A stretch of 64,000 nt of DNA from Paraescarpia echinospica (GCA_020002185.1 CM034544.1:30373220-30437219); one strand, 5' to 3'. Shown: positions 1 to 14,445, counted from the stretch's first letter. The notes: generated from the letters alone by a model not told the origin. Numbers and translations: made by a program.

Positions 1-94
1 GATGAGCATAAGAAAGCATACATTTTATTGTGTACTCCTACTTTGCAACATAATGACGGGATGATGTACATTTGGATGCACAAATCAATCGATT

Positions 95-390
95 GCACAA
101 ATCCATTTGAAACGTAGTGATGTAGATATTCCCAGCAGAAGCCACACGGAACTAATGTGGCAGAAAAAAGTCAGACATCTTCTTCACTACTGTGACAGTT
201 AACATACTGTCCTATTAATAGCACTGCTATGCATTTTGATACACAAAGCTATCAGATGCACACATCCATTTGAAACTCGAAGTGACGTACAACTTCCCAA
301 TAGATGTCGCACAGAACAGAATGGAGGAGAACAAAGTCAGACATCATCTTATGTCAGGTGACCCATTGTCCAATTAATGGCACTGTTAAG
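95..390. repeat. Diverged tandem duplication, ~160-bp unit
   Basis: A block starting at 95 recurs from about 258 with an offset of 159-163 bp. Both copies share a core ATCCATTTGAAAC, a later AAAGTCAGACATC and a final TTAATRGCACTG. The copies have clearly diverged by substitutions and small indels, so the duplication is not recent. No coding potential is visible. Confidence 0.6.
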
Positions 391-395
391 TAGAG

Positions 396-1336
<941 letters not shown>

Positions 1337-1604
1337 AATAACGGAATTGTCTGTATGTTATTACTTTCTGTGTGTGTCAAAATTACTCCGATGTGTAAAT
1401 TACCATAACCTTTCAGATGACATAACAAGATTTACACTATTTTTTCAATGAAAACCAAAAATTACTCTATCTTTATTTTTACACTATTTTTTTATGAAAA
1501 CAAAACAATTACACTATCTTGATTCTAGACTATATGCCCCGCACAGCCTCTGAGATTCCACGGCTAGAAATACCAGTTTGCACGCGTGAAACACTTCTAT
1601 ATGT

Positions 1605-2290
1605 CTACAAATAACACTCCCGGTGTGTCCGCGGATAATATTCCCCGTGTGTCCACTGATCAAGCTCCCGGTGTATCCGCCGTGACACTCCTGGCGCATC
1701 CACGAGTAACACCCTCCCCATTGTCCACGGGTAACACTCCCCCATTGTCCACGGGTAACACACCCCCATTGCCAACGGGTGACACACCCCCATTGTCCAC
1801 GGGTAACACTCCCCCATTGTCCACGGGTAACACCCCCCATTGCCAACAGGTGACACACCCCCATTGTCCACGGCTAACACACCCCCATTGCCGACGGGTG
1901 GCACACACCCATTGTCCACGGGTAACACTCCCCCATTGTCCACGAGTAACACATCCCCATTGTCCACGGGTAACACTCCCCCATTGTCCACGGGTAACAC
2001 TCCCCCTTTGTCCACGGGTAACACACCCCCATTTCCCACGGGTAACACTCCCCTATTGCCCACGAGTAACATCCCCCATTGTCCACGGTAACACTTCCCC
2101 GTTGTCCACGGGTAACACACCCCCATTGCCAACGGGTGACACCCCCCATTGCCCGCGAGTAACACCCCCCATTGTCCACGGGTAACACTCCCCCATTGTC
2201 CACGGGTAACACTCCCCCATTGTCCACGGGTAACACACCCCCATTTCCCACGGGTAACACTCCCCCATTGCCCACGTGTAACACACCTGG
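1605..2290. repeat. 22-24 bp minisatellite, dense core array
   Basis: Roughly thirty head-to-tail units built on the pattern TGTCCACGGGTAACACTCCC, with unit length varying between 22 and 24 bp through the number of C residues. The changing length makes several frames stay open on both strands, giving spurious repetitive proteins; I treat these as non-coding. Related degenerate units continue after a unique interval. Confidence 0.95.
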
Positions 2291-2479
2291 TACATCCTTC
2301 GTCTGTCCAGTTTGGCCTTTGTTTCGTGATCTTATCTTAACCTTGCTCTGTTTCTGGGCTACCAAATCTGTATGTAAGGAATCGTGTATTTACTATAAGC
2401 GAATACTATTTATCATACCCACGAAGAGCATACAAATGCAAACACACAGTCAAGAAAAACCGGTAACAATCGGCACTCC

Positions 2480-3160
2480 AAGAGTGTCAACGAATAATAC
2501 CAAATTAGTGTTGGAGAGTTTTCTCCCTGTGTGTCCATGGGCACCACTCCTGGTGTATCCGCGGATAACATTCCAATTGCCTCCACGGGTAATACATCCG
2601 GTGTTTACACGGGAACACGGCCGTGCTACCCACTGGTAAAATGGCAGTGTGTCCACAGAATATTCTACCAGTCTAACCAAGGGTAACACCCCGATGTGTA
2701 TACCGTCAATACACCTGTAGTGTCCAAGGGTAGCATACACCGAGTGTCCACGGGTAACATTGCTGCACTTCAATATATTTTCGCGGCTACCCCTCTCAGT
2801 GTGACAACTGGTAAAACTATCATTCTCGGTGTCCACCGGTACCACACCCTGTGTCTCCACCTGAAACATTGCCGAAGTACCCACATATCAAATTAGCCGA
2901 ATGTCCACGGGTAGCACCTCGGTATATCCACAGTCCATAACACCGGGGAGTCGAACATTCACCGCCCAATGGTAACACTGCAGGGTTTCCATGGGTTATA
3001 TTCTCCTTGCGGCATCTGGTAACAACCTCCGTGTGTAAGCACAGCCAAAACTCCCGGTGTGTCCACGGGTAATAGTCTCAGAGTGCAAATACATGGGTAG
3101 CGGTCTAACACATTGTACACGGGTTACACCGATGTGTCCACAGGTAACAGTTTCCGTGTG
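2480..3160. repeat. Degenerate extension of the 22-24 bp minisatellite
   Basis: Units such as GTGTCCACGGGTAACATTGC keep the GTGTCC...GGTAACA skeleton but have diverged strongly. This looks like an older edge of the array at 1,605-2,290, separated from it by about 190 bp of unique sequence. Confidence 0.8.
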
Positions 3161-3211
3161 AGAGAATAGAGAGAGATGAACACAAAGATGGGGAGAGAGA
3201 AATAGTGAGAA

Positions 3212-3865
<654 letters not shown>

Positions 3866-3869
3866 TAGT

Positions 3870-5235
3870 TGAAGATGTCTAAGCTTTGCATATTTCACAT
3901 CACACTACTACCACCCACACTATCAGCAGATAACCTGTTCCATTCATTTACAGGCCTTTGTGAAAATGAAAACGTTCTTATATAAAATCTACACTGCTCC
4001 TTTACTAATGTAACTTCATGTCCTCTAGTCTTTTTATCTTTCTTAACTGAAAAAAAATATTTCTATCAATATTTTCATAACCATTCAATATTTTAAACAC
4101 TTCTATCTAATCTCCTCTTAATCTCCTGGTCTCTAGTGTTGTTAAACCACATTCTCTTAGACGTTTTTTCATAACTAAGATCCCTCAGTGTTAGTATCAT
4201 TTTAGTCGCTCTCTGTATTCAATCTAACATATTTATGGCCTTCTTGCGGTATGGCCTTCACGCTTGTATACAATATTCGAAATGAGGTCTAACTATTGTT
4301 TTGTGCAGCGGTATTATTAGTTCTTTTCCCTTACATGCTATATTTCGGGTAATTAATCCAAGGATTTGATTTCCCTTTAAAGCTACAATTCCGCACCGCT
4401 CTGAAACCTTCATATCAGCACTAATGGTTAACCCTAAGTCCTTTTCTTTTATAGTAGTACTTAGTACTGTACCCCCCTCATTGTATATTTTACATATTTG
4501 TTCCCATGTCCTGTGTCGAGGCACTTACATTTCCCAAAATTGAACAACATTTGCCACTTTTCAGACCATTTGATCAACCTGTCAAGAGCATCTTATAAAT
4601 GCTGTCTATCTCCATCAATTTTAATCTTTTAATCTAAAATTGATTTCCAGTTTGAAGCCTCCCCATCATCAACTACCCGTTGTATTCTGTCAATCAGCCA
4701 TTTTTCTATCCAATTAATTATAACATTTCCAATGCTATGGGCCTTTCGTTTAAGCAGTAATCTTTGATGTGGCACTTTGTCGAAAGCTTTTTAAAAATCT
4801 AAGTAGATGATATCTACTGGTGATCCCTCGTCTACCCACTCAGTTATATCTTCCAAAAAGCATAACATATTTGTTAAGCATGACTTCGCTTTTAGAAACC
4901 CATGTTGAGATGGGTTTATCAAGTTATGTTTAACAAGAAATCCACCATGTGATCTTTAATTGGTCTTTCTAATAATTTGCAAATCACCGATGTTAAACTC
5001 ACTGGTCTATAGTTCTCTGACTTGTTTCTCGAACTTAGCCTCTGGTTCTGGCAGTTAACTAATATCTTCCCTGGTAAACACCGAATTAGAATATTCATTC
5101 AGGTCTTCTGCTATTAAAATCCCTCTGATATTATATTTCCAAAACTATCTTCTAGAGGACCGACCTTATCCTGAACTTTCTGTTTGCTTCGAACATACGC
5201 ATAAAAATTCTTACTGTCATGTTTTATATAGAATA
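3870..5235 (-). pseudogene. Non-LTR retrotransposon relic (CR1/Jockey-type reverse transcriptase)
   Basis: Minus-strand translation in shifting frames reads as the middle and C-terminal part of a non-LTR reverse transcriptase. About 4,258-4,524 encodes the post-RT region (LGLTISADMKVSERCG ... IVRPHFEYCIQA). Around 4,680-4,800 is the FDKVPHQRLLLKLK-like segment after RT motif A, and around 5,170-5,230 the YVRSKQKVQDKVGPL linker. The FADD catalytic region is deleted between about 4,560 and 4,690. Stops and frameshifts are frequent, so the copy is dead. The family assignment rests on motif resemblance only. Confidence 0.75.
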
Positions 5236-5329
5236 AGAATAAGACAAGTATATTAGTAACTCAATTCAGTTGGATTCACAGTATACAATAAAATACAAAT
5301 AATACATTAAACAGTATTAATACACTGAA

Positions 5330-6350
5330 ATTTCATACAGTATAAATACCATCCTTTTGCCCTTCATTCGTTATTGGCAGTTGTGTAATCCCCATGGTAT
5401 AAAGGAGTTACGGTATCTGTTTGTTCGGGTTATTGGCAAAGGATACACATTACGCAGTCTGATGTCATATTTAGTATGCCTTTTATCAAGCAGCAGATAG
5501 TTTAATCTGTGAGTACTAACTTTAATCTTATTGAAATATTTTTGACAAAGGCTGTCCCGTCTTGCTTTCATTGTCTCCAATTTAACATACCTGAGTATAC
5601 TGTCAGATAAATATTGTGGCAAGTTAGTGTGCCATACAGGGCATGCATATTCTAAAACAGGTCTCACAACACTGACATATATAGTGACCAGATTCTGGCT
5701 AATACCTAATACTCGTTTCAACTGATACAACATGTACAGTCGTTTCCCGGCCTTTTTCACAATATTTTCCACATGCTTATTCCATGTCAGATCCTGTAAA
5801 ATTATAACACCTAGAAGTGTGACATGGTCTACTTGATCTATATATTTTCCACCGATCTTTATATTCGGGATATTGTTTCGAAAATTGCGGTCTTGTGCAA
5901 AACAGATGATTATCTCTTTTGATTTTCCTCAATTAATTTTCATATCATTCTGTTCTGTCCACCTAGCAGCAACGTCAACCGATTCTTGTATAACAGATAC
6001 ACCCTTTCTATCGCATCCTTCGAACAATGTACTGTCATTTATATGCTTATATAACGGAACGGGCGTTTCAAAATCATTTATATAGACTAGGAAACATTTA
6101 GGTCAAGACATTGTACCTTGTGGTACTCCACCATTGGGGTGACCAGAATGCAAATATTCATTTCTTATTTTTACTTGTTGAGTTCTGTCCAATAAAAATG
6201 TTGCCATCCATCAAATCATGATGATTAATAAGGTCAAACGCTTTGCTAAAATCTAGCATTACAACTCGGACATAAGAATCCAATTTATCAGTCGCCTCAT
6301 ACCATTTGTGTACCATTTCGACAAGAACGTCTGTTGTCTGTCTGTTAATT
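5330..6350 (-). pseudogene. Non-LTR retrotransposon relic, second family
   Basis: The frame at 5,371-5,772 encodes the C-terminal tail of a reverse transcriptase polyprotein: KRLYMLYQLKR, VRPVLEYACPVWH, LETMKARRDSLC and a final TRTNRYRNSFIPWGLHNCQ. The last two are typical of the end of an RT reading frame, just before the 3' UTR. Upstream (higher coordinates), broken frames show MLDFSKAFDLINHHDL, which is RT motif A. The FADD block is not readable in one frame. It sits immediately 5' of a different RT relic, so this stretch is a mosaic of at least two insertions. Confidence 0.75.
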
Positions 6351-6489
6351 TCTTTTGTTTACTATTATCCTTGCATTTAAACAAACACATTTATATCCAG
6401 CTTCAGAACAGTTTTCCAGACAGTTCTTTGCCGATTTATTTGTGCTGTCTTTATCTATGCTTCCAGTTTCAGGCTTCTCAGTGAGTCCC

Positions 6490-7935
6490 CCCTGCGAATT
6501 TAGTTTAAATAGATGCAACCAGTCCCGCTGTCAACAGATCGCAGCCGGTTCTCTGAGAATACTGCTGTCCCCTTTCCACTTAGATGGAGGCCATCTCTCA
6601 TGTACATATCTTCCATCCCAACGAAGTACCACCATAAATATGTGAATCCCACCCCCTCTTCTTCACACATCTGCTCAACTAGTGCGTTGATCGCCATCCT
6701 CTTACAGTGTCTGTATGTTGCCCCCTTCCTCCCATTACTGGCAAAATTCCTGAGAGAATAATCTGTTCAACTCTTGTCTTCTTTAGCTTCCTCACTAACT
6801 GTCTGAACTTCTGTACTATCCCAGTTGTTCCCTCCCTGTCTGCATTATTTGTCCCTACGTGTACAGTTCACTCAGCTGTATGAATGAGTACCTGGCTATA
6901 GACAGTGGTGGATATTTGTGTACGAATAGTCTACGCGCATTAATTGCAGCGTGGCTGGATGCTTTGCAGAAAAGTCGGGATGGTGTTCGATTGAACAGGT
7001 CTGCCAGGGAGTAAAGTGTAAAGCGCTTTGAGCAGTCCTGAGGACTGGCTATATAAGAACTTACCTTTACCTTTACCCTTGCCATGCCCCAATACCTTCT
7101 CTACCCTTTCAGTCACATGCTCTATCCTAGCCCCTGGTACACAAACAACGACGTCCTCCCCCTCGCTTAGTGTCTTATCTGTCTTTTTTCAGAATAGAGT
7201 CGCCCATGAACATCCTCTCTTTTCTCATTGCCCCCTCTATCACTGCCTCAGAGTATCCCTCCTCCGGTTTGTTGTTGTCTTCCCCCCTGCTGTCTTCTCT
7301 CCTGTCACATTCTCTTCCGTTCCATTCTTTCCTGTCGCTTTTTCTCTTGTCCCCTCTTTTCCTGTCATCTTCTCTTCTAGCACATTTACTCTCACTTCCT
7401 TTCGTCCCTTCATCTTTCCTCTCATCACATTTTCTTTCTCCTCTCCCGTCCCTTTCCCCTCCTACCTCCTTCTCTTTCTCCCCGTCACCTTCACGCCTGT
7501 CACGTTTTCTGTCATTGGCTGAACACTCTGTCTTCTTCCATCTGTCTTCTTCTCAGTCTACTGTTGCACAGTCTTACCAACTGCCTCTGTGGTATCTACC
7601 TCTTCACCACCTGTATCGCTGTCGCGTCTCTCCTCGTTCTCTACAGTCTGACCATCTGTTGATCTATCCTTACTGATCCGTTTTCTTTTCCTCTACTGAA
7701 CATTTTTACTCCGTCCCTCTCTCTTCTTCTCATTTCCTTGTTCCTTCACACTTGTCACCTTCCTTCCTACCAGACTCCTTTCTTCAGTCTCCGTGTCACA
7801 ACTCTCCTCCATCTTTGTTGTAGTATTCTCAACTCTCTCTGTGTCATCCCTCTCTGTTCCATCTATTTCCACGTTGAAACTCACCACCATCTCCTTCATT
7901 ATATCCGTCAACTTACACACAGTGAATCCGTCTTA
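6490..7935 (-). pseudogene. Retrotransposon ORF1 relic with SGNH/GDSL esterase domain
   Basis: Minus-strand segments fit the esterase-type ORF1 of some CR1-like elements. 6,500-6,697 gives EGVGFTYLWWYFVG and MRDGLHLSGKG; the D..H pair in DGLH is the C-terminal catalytic signature of SGNH hydrolases. 6,700-6,866 gives VHVGTNNA and QIILSGILPV, also SGNH blocks. 7,085-7,210 gives GDSILKK, the nucleophile-serine block, then VCVPGARIEHVTERV. Further upstream lies a long charged Lys/Glu/Thr tract (7,240-7,920). The gene is split by a SINE at 6,867-7,083 and carries other frame breaks. The role of the esterase in retrotransposition is not established. Confidence 0.7.
6867..7083 (+). mobile_element. 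SINE fragment with L2-like 3' tail
   Basis: The 217-bp insert ends with AAGCGCTTTGAGCAGTCC, CTATATAAG and the short repeat ACTTACCTTTACCTTTACC, a layout typical of SINE 3' ends derived from L2-type LINEs. It interrupts the esterase ORF1 reading frame exactly between two conserved blocks. The 5' part (CAGCTGTATGAATGAGTACC) resembles the distal part of a tRNA-derived head, but no complete pol III promoter is visible, so it is probably 5' truncated. Confidence 0.7.
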
Positions 7936-8034
7936 TTTGGATTCTGTCCATAATTTTGGACAGCCAGACAAGTTTTGCCCTGAGTTGCCGCTTGCAAGGT
8001 GCCATATCAGAATTTATTTATATTGAAAATGTTG

Positions 8035-8192
8035 TAGTAGTAATAATAATAAGCTTTATTTACACACCATCAAATCCGGGACTAATGACCCGTTCACGGG
8101 TGTTTATAAATTGGCAATCATCTAAGAAGCATAAAAACGCATTTACGAGAAATAAATAAGAAAAATAAATAAAGTTAGGAAGCAAAATCCTA

Positions 8193-8227
<35 letters not shown>

Positions 8228-11200
8228 TAGATAGATAGATAGATAGATAAACATATGTATAGTAAAGTTACGGGTAAATGCAATGATCAAATAAACGATT
8301 AGCATAAGTGCTGAACAGCTGAACATACTGGATAAAATAAATAAATAAATACATACATAAATAAAAGCCAAAATTACATTAAATAATCTGATTAGATACT
8401 AAAATGTGATTCTGAGATAAATAAGACTAAAAAATAATTAAAACTATATGCATGAATAATACAAAGGTTAAATGATGTCTGATTATATTAGTTTGAGAAC
8501 AGAAATGTATTCAATAATTTTCCAAACTGCCTAGTGTTCTCAATCGCGCGTTGTTCTGAGGCAGAGAGTTCCACAATGTCGGCCCAGCACATTCAAACGC
8601 CCGGCGACCATAACGTTCTAGGTTCACTCGTAGAACGTCTAGAAGCAGACTACCGCCAGAGCGTAGGGTCCTGCGTGGTGAGTGACGATGTAACAGTGAC
8701 GCGAGATACACTGGCGTGTCTGCATACAGTGCCGTGTGTACCACCATGAGTAACTTGTACTCGATGCGCTTTCTCACTGGGAGCCAGTGTAGCTGTTGTA
8801 GGACCGCAGTGATAGATCGCCGGTCACCTCGTCGAAGTTGCATCAGAATAAATCAGCATCGATTGCAACACCAAGGTCAGGGACGATGGTCGATGTTGCT
8901 ACACATTGTCCGCATATGTCGACATGATCAACGAGTATTGGTCTGCGCAAGCTCGATGAACGTAAAACAATTGCTTCCGTTTTGCTCTCGTTGAGAACCA
9001 GTCCGTTTTCATAGTGCCACGTTTTAACTTCACTGATGCAAGCCTCCATTCTGATGAGAGCGTTTGTATGCTCAAACGGTGGGAAATCGACGTATAACTG
9101 CGTATCATCGGCGTACAGATTGTGTTGTACGTCGTGTCGGTTGAGTAAATTCGTTAGAGACGCAATGTAGGCGTTGAAGAGCACCGGCCCAATAACCGAC
9201 CCCTGTGGAACTCCGGATCTCATCACGGTACACTCAAACACTTCTTTCCCGACACGCACGGCAGAGGTACGACCATATGCGCTTCGCCGCATATGCCATA
9301 GCCATACAGTCTCCGTTATAAGATATCGTGATTTATAGCGTCGAAGGGTGCTGTTAAATCGAGAAGCACAAGAAATACTCCACGACGAGCATCAATCGCT
9401 TGCGCCACATCACTGTGAATGGATAAGAGTGCTGTCTCCGCACTGTGGCATGGTCGGTAGGCACTCTGGTAGACGCCCAGTATGCCATTCTCGTTCAGGA
9501 AACGTTGCAGTTGTCTTAAGACGAAGCGCTCCATTGTCTTCGCCACAAACGAAATGTTCGATATTGGGGGGAAGTTAGACAGCACATTGACATCAGCACC
9601 TCGTTTTTTCAGTACCGGCATTACAATGGCGTGCTTCATCGACTGTGGGACTACAGCAGTGGAGAGCGACGCATTAATTATGCGTGTAATAACCTGACAC
9701 AGCGCTTTAATGTACTGTTGAAGGAGTGACGTTGGCAGCGGGTCCAGTTCGCATGACTTGGTAGCAGATGCTAAAATTATGTTCTTCACGTCTGCCGGTG
9801 AAGCAGCTTCGAAACACACTAAACGTGCAGCCACATTCGTCACTACGTCTTCAATTGACGATTGAGTCATATTGCGGCGCAACGCATTGACCTTCTCGGA
9901 GAAACTCTTCTGGAATTTCGCTGCAATAGTAGCTTGTGTTGCGTCTTATGGTAGTGGTCGGTCTCCAGCTCGACCAAGTAGTGTGTTTGCGATCTAGTAG
10001 ACACGTCGGATGTTGCTACCGGCACTTGTCATCTCAGTTCGGTAGTAATGCGATCGTGCAGTCATAAGTGATTTTCCGAACGCGTTGCGCAAACCGGTGT
10101 ATATATGACGATGTACAGTAAGTCCAGTTTGTCGCCAGTTACGCTCAGCACCACGTAATGCCCGCTTCTCGTCAGTTAGCACGCTTGTATGCCACGGTGT
10201 CTTCGGCCTAGCTGTGAAAGTCCACGAGATTACTGGGACATGAGCGTTAACGATGCTACGTATGCATCTATCGTATCGAGTGAGGATAACTTCAGGATTT
10301 TGTTCAGGAACGTTAAGATGTGATGTCGCGAGATCTGCGGTAAAACGGCTGCCGTCAATGGCTGAGTACTAGCGGTATTGGAAGCGTCGCGTCATGCGCT
10401 CTGGTTTAGGTTGGCGTAATCCGCATTCAATCACACGAAGTGAGAAGAGTTTTCGGCTCAACTGTTGTGGCTATGACGTGATATGTTCCCGACGTGATGA
10501 CCAGGTCCAGGATGTTGCCGCGCTCATGTGTTACGCTTTGCACATGTTGTACAAAGTCATGAGTCTCCAGCAAATCAGCCAAGTTCGTTGCTTCGGCGCA
10601 TGTGGAATCACCATATCGTGTGTTGAAATCACCACACACGACAGTCTCTGCAGGGTGAGCCGTGGCGATGAGTAAAACCTTCCCAACGTCATCTAGGAAT
10701 GAGCGGAAGTTGGACGTTGGCGGTCGGTAGACAACGATCACGCGAGTGGTGCAACCGATACGGATATTACGTAGAATAACGGAACAAGTCTCACTGGCAT
10801 GAGTATCAATTTCAGCACGTGAAACTAGCTGCAATGTCTTTCGAAACAGTACTTTTATACCACCCCCACGACGGGCCCCACTGCGCGGCTGGTGAACGAA
10901 CGTGAAATCCTCACCGCACAGTTCCGATTCGACAATCGTTTCGCCTTCTGCCAGCCAAGTTTTCGTTAAGGCGGCGACGTTCAGTTCATGCTCATCGATA
11001 TGGTCGCGCACGAGTAGCGCCTGTTTGCGAATGGATATTGCGTTAATCAGGGCAAACTTCGCACAAAGGTGCGAGGAGCTTCGCGCAGTGGAAGACACAT
11101 TACCCGAGCCCATCGAGGTCAGTGCAATCAAGTTGGCACTGTTAACACCAGTTTGTTTATAAACAGAATTGACCTGGCGGCACCATCGGCACAGTCTCTC

Positions 11201-11345
11201 AATTGTTTCCGTCCACGGTTGACTAGGCGGCTGCATGCATTTCCGTAGATTCACCAACAAAGTTCTGTACAGCGACATGCTTCAGCAGACACTATCACAA
11301 GCAGGCAATGAGCGCAGCTTGGCAGCGCAGGCATGTGTAGTTCAA
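8035..11345 (-). mobile_element. L2-like non-LTR retrotransposon, copy A (broken)
   Basis: Nearly the whole coding region is present on the minus strand but split by frameshifts. 10,427-11,278 holds the AP-endonuclease (TKTWLAEGE, VIVVYRPP, VVCGDFNTRYGD, a late LDLVITSG). 9,316-9,882 has the N-terminal RT domain ending in LLDLTAPFDAINHDIL. 8,843-9,292 has GVPQGSVIGPVLFNAY and the catalytic YADDTQLYVDF. 8,511-8,843 is the C-terminal region (HWLPVRKRIEYKLL, GPTLWNSLP). The 3' end on the minus strand is an ATT/AAT-type microsatellite tail at about 8,035-8,050. This is the same family as the elements at 25,338-32,653 and 58,211-61,592. Assignment to the L2 group is by motif style. Confidence 0.85.
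8190..8250. repeat. (TA)n and (GATA)n microsatellites
   Basis: About 34 bp of TA followed by a short GATA/GGTA run, lying inside the 3' untranslated part of the L2-like copy A. Confidence 0.95.
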
Positions 11346-11573
11346 ACAGGTTGATAGCAACAGCCACGCCCCAGAATAAAGGGCAATTTTAAAAGTAACT
11401 GTAAAATGTGTAATTAAAGATATACACAGTCACAGACCTTCCATTCGTACGAATTGTATGTTCACGACTTACAATACATGTACAGCACGAAGATAATCCA
11501 GGATTTCAAAACGTTGATAAATAGAGATTATAGACAGACCGGAAGCAGCGCTACAACCTCGTTTTCGTTTTTT

Positions 11574-11868
11574 CGTTGTAGAACATGTAGTAAGGGTCGC
11601 CAGTTCCCGTCGTGAGAGTGGTTCGAACCCCTCTTTCCAGTTGGAATGAAGAAACCGTGCAAACAGTTATTGACATAAATAATATAACTGTTTTTGTTTT
11701 GTCAATTAAAGCTGAACACCTTTTGAAGAAGGTATATTACGTACAAGGGTAAACGTTTTGTTTTGGCAAACTGGAGAAATCAAATCGAACAAATAAAAAT
11801 GTTGTCAAACTCTAACATTTCGTTTGTTTGTAGTTAGTTAACATGTTGCCGTTCATAGGCCCAGACTA
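11574..11868 (+). repeat. Dispersed SINE-like repeat, copy 1
   Basis: About 290 bp shared with 18,149-18,429. Both contain GTGGTTCGAACCCC or a one-base variant, which fits the pol III B-box consensus. They also share AAACGTTTTGTTTTGGCAAA and end near TTCATAGGCCCAGACTA. No convincing A box is seen. The two copies differ by substitutions and small indels. A tRNA-derived SINE is the most likely identity. Confidence 0.6.
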
Positions 11869-12099
11869 CTGTGAGCAGCTCTCAACCATTGTTCAACCAT
11901 TCACATTTCTTTCAACACATTTCCGTGACGTCCATTACGACACCCGCCATCTGTGCTAACATTTTAAAGTAGTGTTGTTGTGAAAATACATAAAATTTAA
12001 GTTTATAATGCTATCTGAATGCAACCAATACTATTACCTTTGGAAAAAAACATTAACGGAATGGGGTTATTGTTGCTTCATCACAAATCCTCAACTCCA

Positions 12100-12184
12100 A
12101 ATGATGTGTATATATATATATAAATATACACATATATTATATATATATATATGTATATATATAAATATATACACACATATACAT

Positions 12185-12216
<32 letters not shown>

Positions 12217-12250
12217 CGCGCGCGCGTGCGTGCGTGCGTGTGTGTATGTA
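12100..12250. repeat. (TA)n / (TG)n compound microsatellite
   Basis: Interrupted TATATACATA runs followed by TG, CG and TGCG runs. Open frames across it are repeat by-products. Confidence 0.95.
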
Positions 12251-12339
12251 AAATATTGTCGCACTTTACGCTAAACATTATATGCTATATCATTTTAATG
12301 GATCAGGGTCATGCACTTGGATTTTCTAGAATTTGTGTT

Positions 12340-12790
12340 TAAAGTCAAGTCAAGGACTACTATGAAGAGGTACGGTGAAAGTGTATCTCCTCGCAGAACT
12401 CCTGCCATGATCCAGTCACTTATGTTTCTCCATCTGGTACTAATACTTTAGCACGCGTGGTCTTATATATTTTGAAAATAGCCTTTACCAGCTGTTCGGG
12501 AATACCATAAATCTAAAGAATCTTCATTATATTGAAGATGGATTGTGCCAAATGTTTTTTGAAAGTATGACTGTTACGAGTGCGTGGAGAATTGTCGACT
12601 GTTACGTGTGCATGGAGAATTGTCGAACTGATTCTTTCCAGTAGCCTACTAAGTGTGATTACAAAGCCGGCTGTAGTCCACCCTGCACATGATCCATTGT
12701 TAGTTACTCTTAGAACGTGATCAGTTTCGCAACGTATTCTGTTCGATATCATGTTATTGAAAGTCTTCACAACGGTGGACTTCAGATTAC
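12340..12790 (-). pseudogene. RTE-like reverse transcriptase fragment
   Basis: On the minus strand the frames around 12,345-12,530 read IYGIPEQLVKAIFKIYK and TTRAKVLVPDGET, and the upstream part reads ... TTAGFVITLSRLLERI .... These match the RT fingers/palm order of RTE-type elements (recruitment helix, then GIP..., then the ...DGET segment). The ADD catalytic motif is not included. Stops are present, so this is a relic. Confidence 0.6.
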
Positions 12791-12909
12791 TTCCCCTGTA
12801 GGCCTACTTTCCTCTGTCATATAAATCGCCAGATTGTGGTAGCGGAATTATTTTACAGGCCATATAATGCTAATAATTATCAAAAAAATGTCTAACTGCC
12901 TCAATGTGT

Positions 12910-13015
12910 TTTCAATGTGTGACATACTGGACTCATCACATAACTCTTGGCTCTTTTCAATGTGTGACATACTGGACTCATCACATAACTCTTGGCTCTT
13001 TTCAATATGTGACGT
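12910..13015. repeat. 45-bp tandem repeat, about 2.3 copies
   Basis: TTTTCAATGTGTGACATACT... is repeated with a 45-bp period; the first two copies are identical and a third partial copy has diverged (CAATATGTGACGTAC). Confidence 0.9.
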
Positions 13016-14214
13016 ACGTTGCGTCTAATATTTTCAACAAATTTATAGCTTGTGTTAAAAAGACTGTTTTAGTGATATAAGGAAAATGTGCAATAAATCG
13101 TTCAGCAGGTAATTTGCCGTTATATAATGGGAATAACACATGATGTGTGGACGTACCTCGAGTGTCAGCTGTTGTATATCACATGGGGATCACGTGATGC
13201 TGACATCCGGCAGTTAACACACGAGCGGCATATTTAACATGCAACGTATACGTTATATTAAGAACATCCGCAGCGTACGGCAAACAGAAATCATACAAAA
13301 AGAAACACGACAACATCACACGTCTATCGACATAAAACCAATACAGATCATGATCATCATCGTCATTATCATCGTGGTCGTTATCTTGTAAGTCGTCGTC
13401 TTGGTAGTCGTCAACGTTGTCAACATCATCAACTGCAGCAGCAGCAGCAGCAAAAATTACGACAATAGGATTTATACATTTGTTTTTGGGGGCAGTATAA
13501 ATGTAACTCCTCTTAGGCGTCGAGGTCCAGTCGTTTCTTGCTACGGTCTTTCCTTCCTTCGACTATTGGCCTCCTATCTATCAAATCGTCCTATCCAACA
13601 TCCTATCCAAAGTCACATGATCATCACCAACGCATGCATTAAAGTATCCACAGATGCATGTCCATCTTCGGTACGACTCTCAATGTGTGATAGAAATCCT
13701 TGGTAATGTCGGAGCGTGGACGCACAGCACGGTGACCAGACACTGTGGCCAGGCGTTGACAGGCTTTTGTCTCGTCATCCCAAGACGGTCTGAGGTAGAC
13801 TTCGGAGGATTATGCTCTACGTCAGATATGTTACGACTGGCAACAGAATTGCGTTTTCTATCCGCCGCTAAATGTACTCTGTGAATCGTCACGCGTTGGG
13901 TCCGGCGAAGAACAGGTGCATCACGGCCAGGAAACATAACGGACGGATCCTGTCAAATCATCCACAAGCCAATCGGTGATTCTATAGCCTGTTGCTAATC
14001 ATTAATTTCCAAAATCCAGCTGCCTATTAGTTCATTATTTACTCATATTTGGAATATGGTTTGGAAAGTCACCTGGAATGCCCCATGCAACGCCATATAA
14101 AAGGAATAGGGCAGTACTATGTCGCCGGTTGTTGCTTTTAACAGGCAATGAAAAAACATCGCAACTTCACCAAAACGATTAATACAAATTTTATATCCAT
14201 GGTGATCCAAAAGT
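13016..14214. other. No recognised feature
   Basis: Contains a short trinucleotide-rich patch (AGC/CAT/CGT repeats, 13,340-13,455) and otherwise unique-looking DNA. Several short open frames exist on both strands, none with recognisable domain content. Confidence 0.4.
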
Positions 14215-14445
14215 GCGTGCGCATGTGTTTATGTGTGTGTGTTTATGTGTATGTACGTGTGTGTGTGCGTGCGTGCGTGCGTGCGTGCGTGTTTGTGTGT
14301 GCGTACGTGCGTAAGTGTGTGGGTGTGGGTGGACGTGTAGATGTGTATGAATTCACGCGTGCGATCGTTAGTTAGTGCATGAGTTGTGAGTGTGTCTGCG
14401 TTATAGCATGTGCGTGCGAACATGCGTTTGCCTGTGAACGTGTAT
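14215..14445. repeat. (TG)n-rich degenerate microsatellite
   Basis: Interrupted TG, TGCG and TGTA units over about 230 bp. Confidence 0.9.

Noticed and set aside
1514..2365. Repetitive open frames on both strands over the minisatellite, up to 199 codons
   Set aside because: Several frames on both strands stay open because the unit length is variable and stop-free; this is a property of the repeat, not a repeat-protein gene.
1605..3160. CRISPR-like array
   Set aside because: The units are contiguous without spacers of constant size and the host is an animal; this is a minisatellite.
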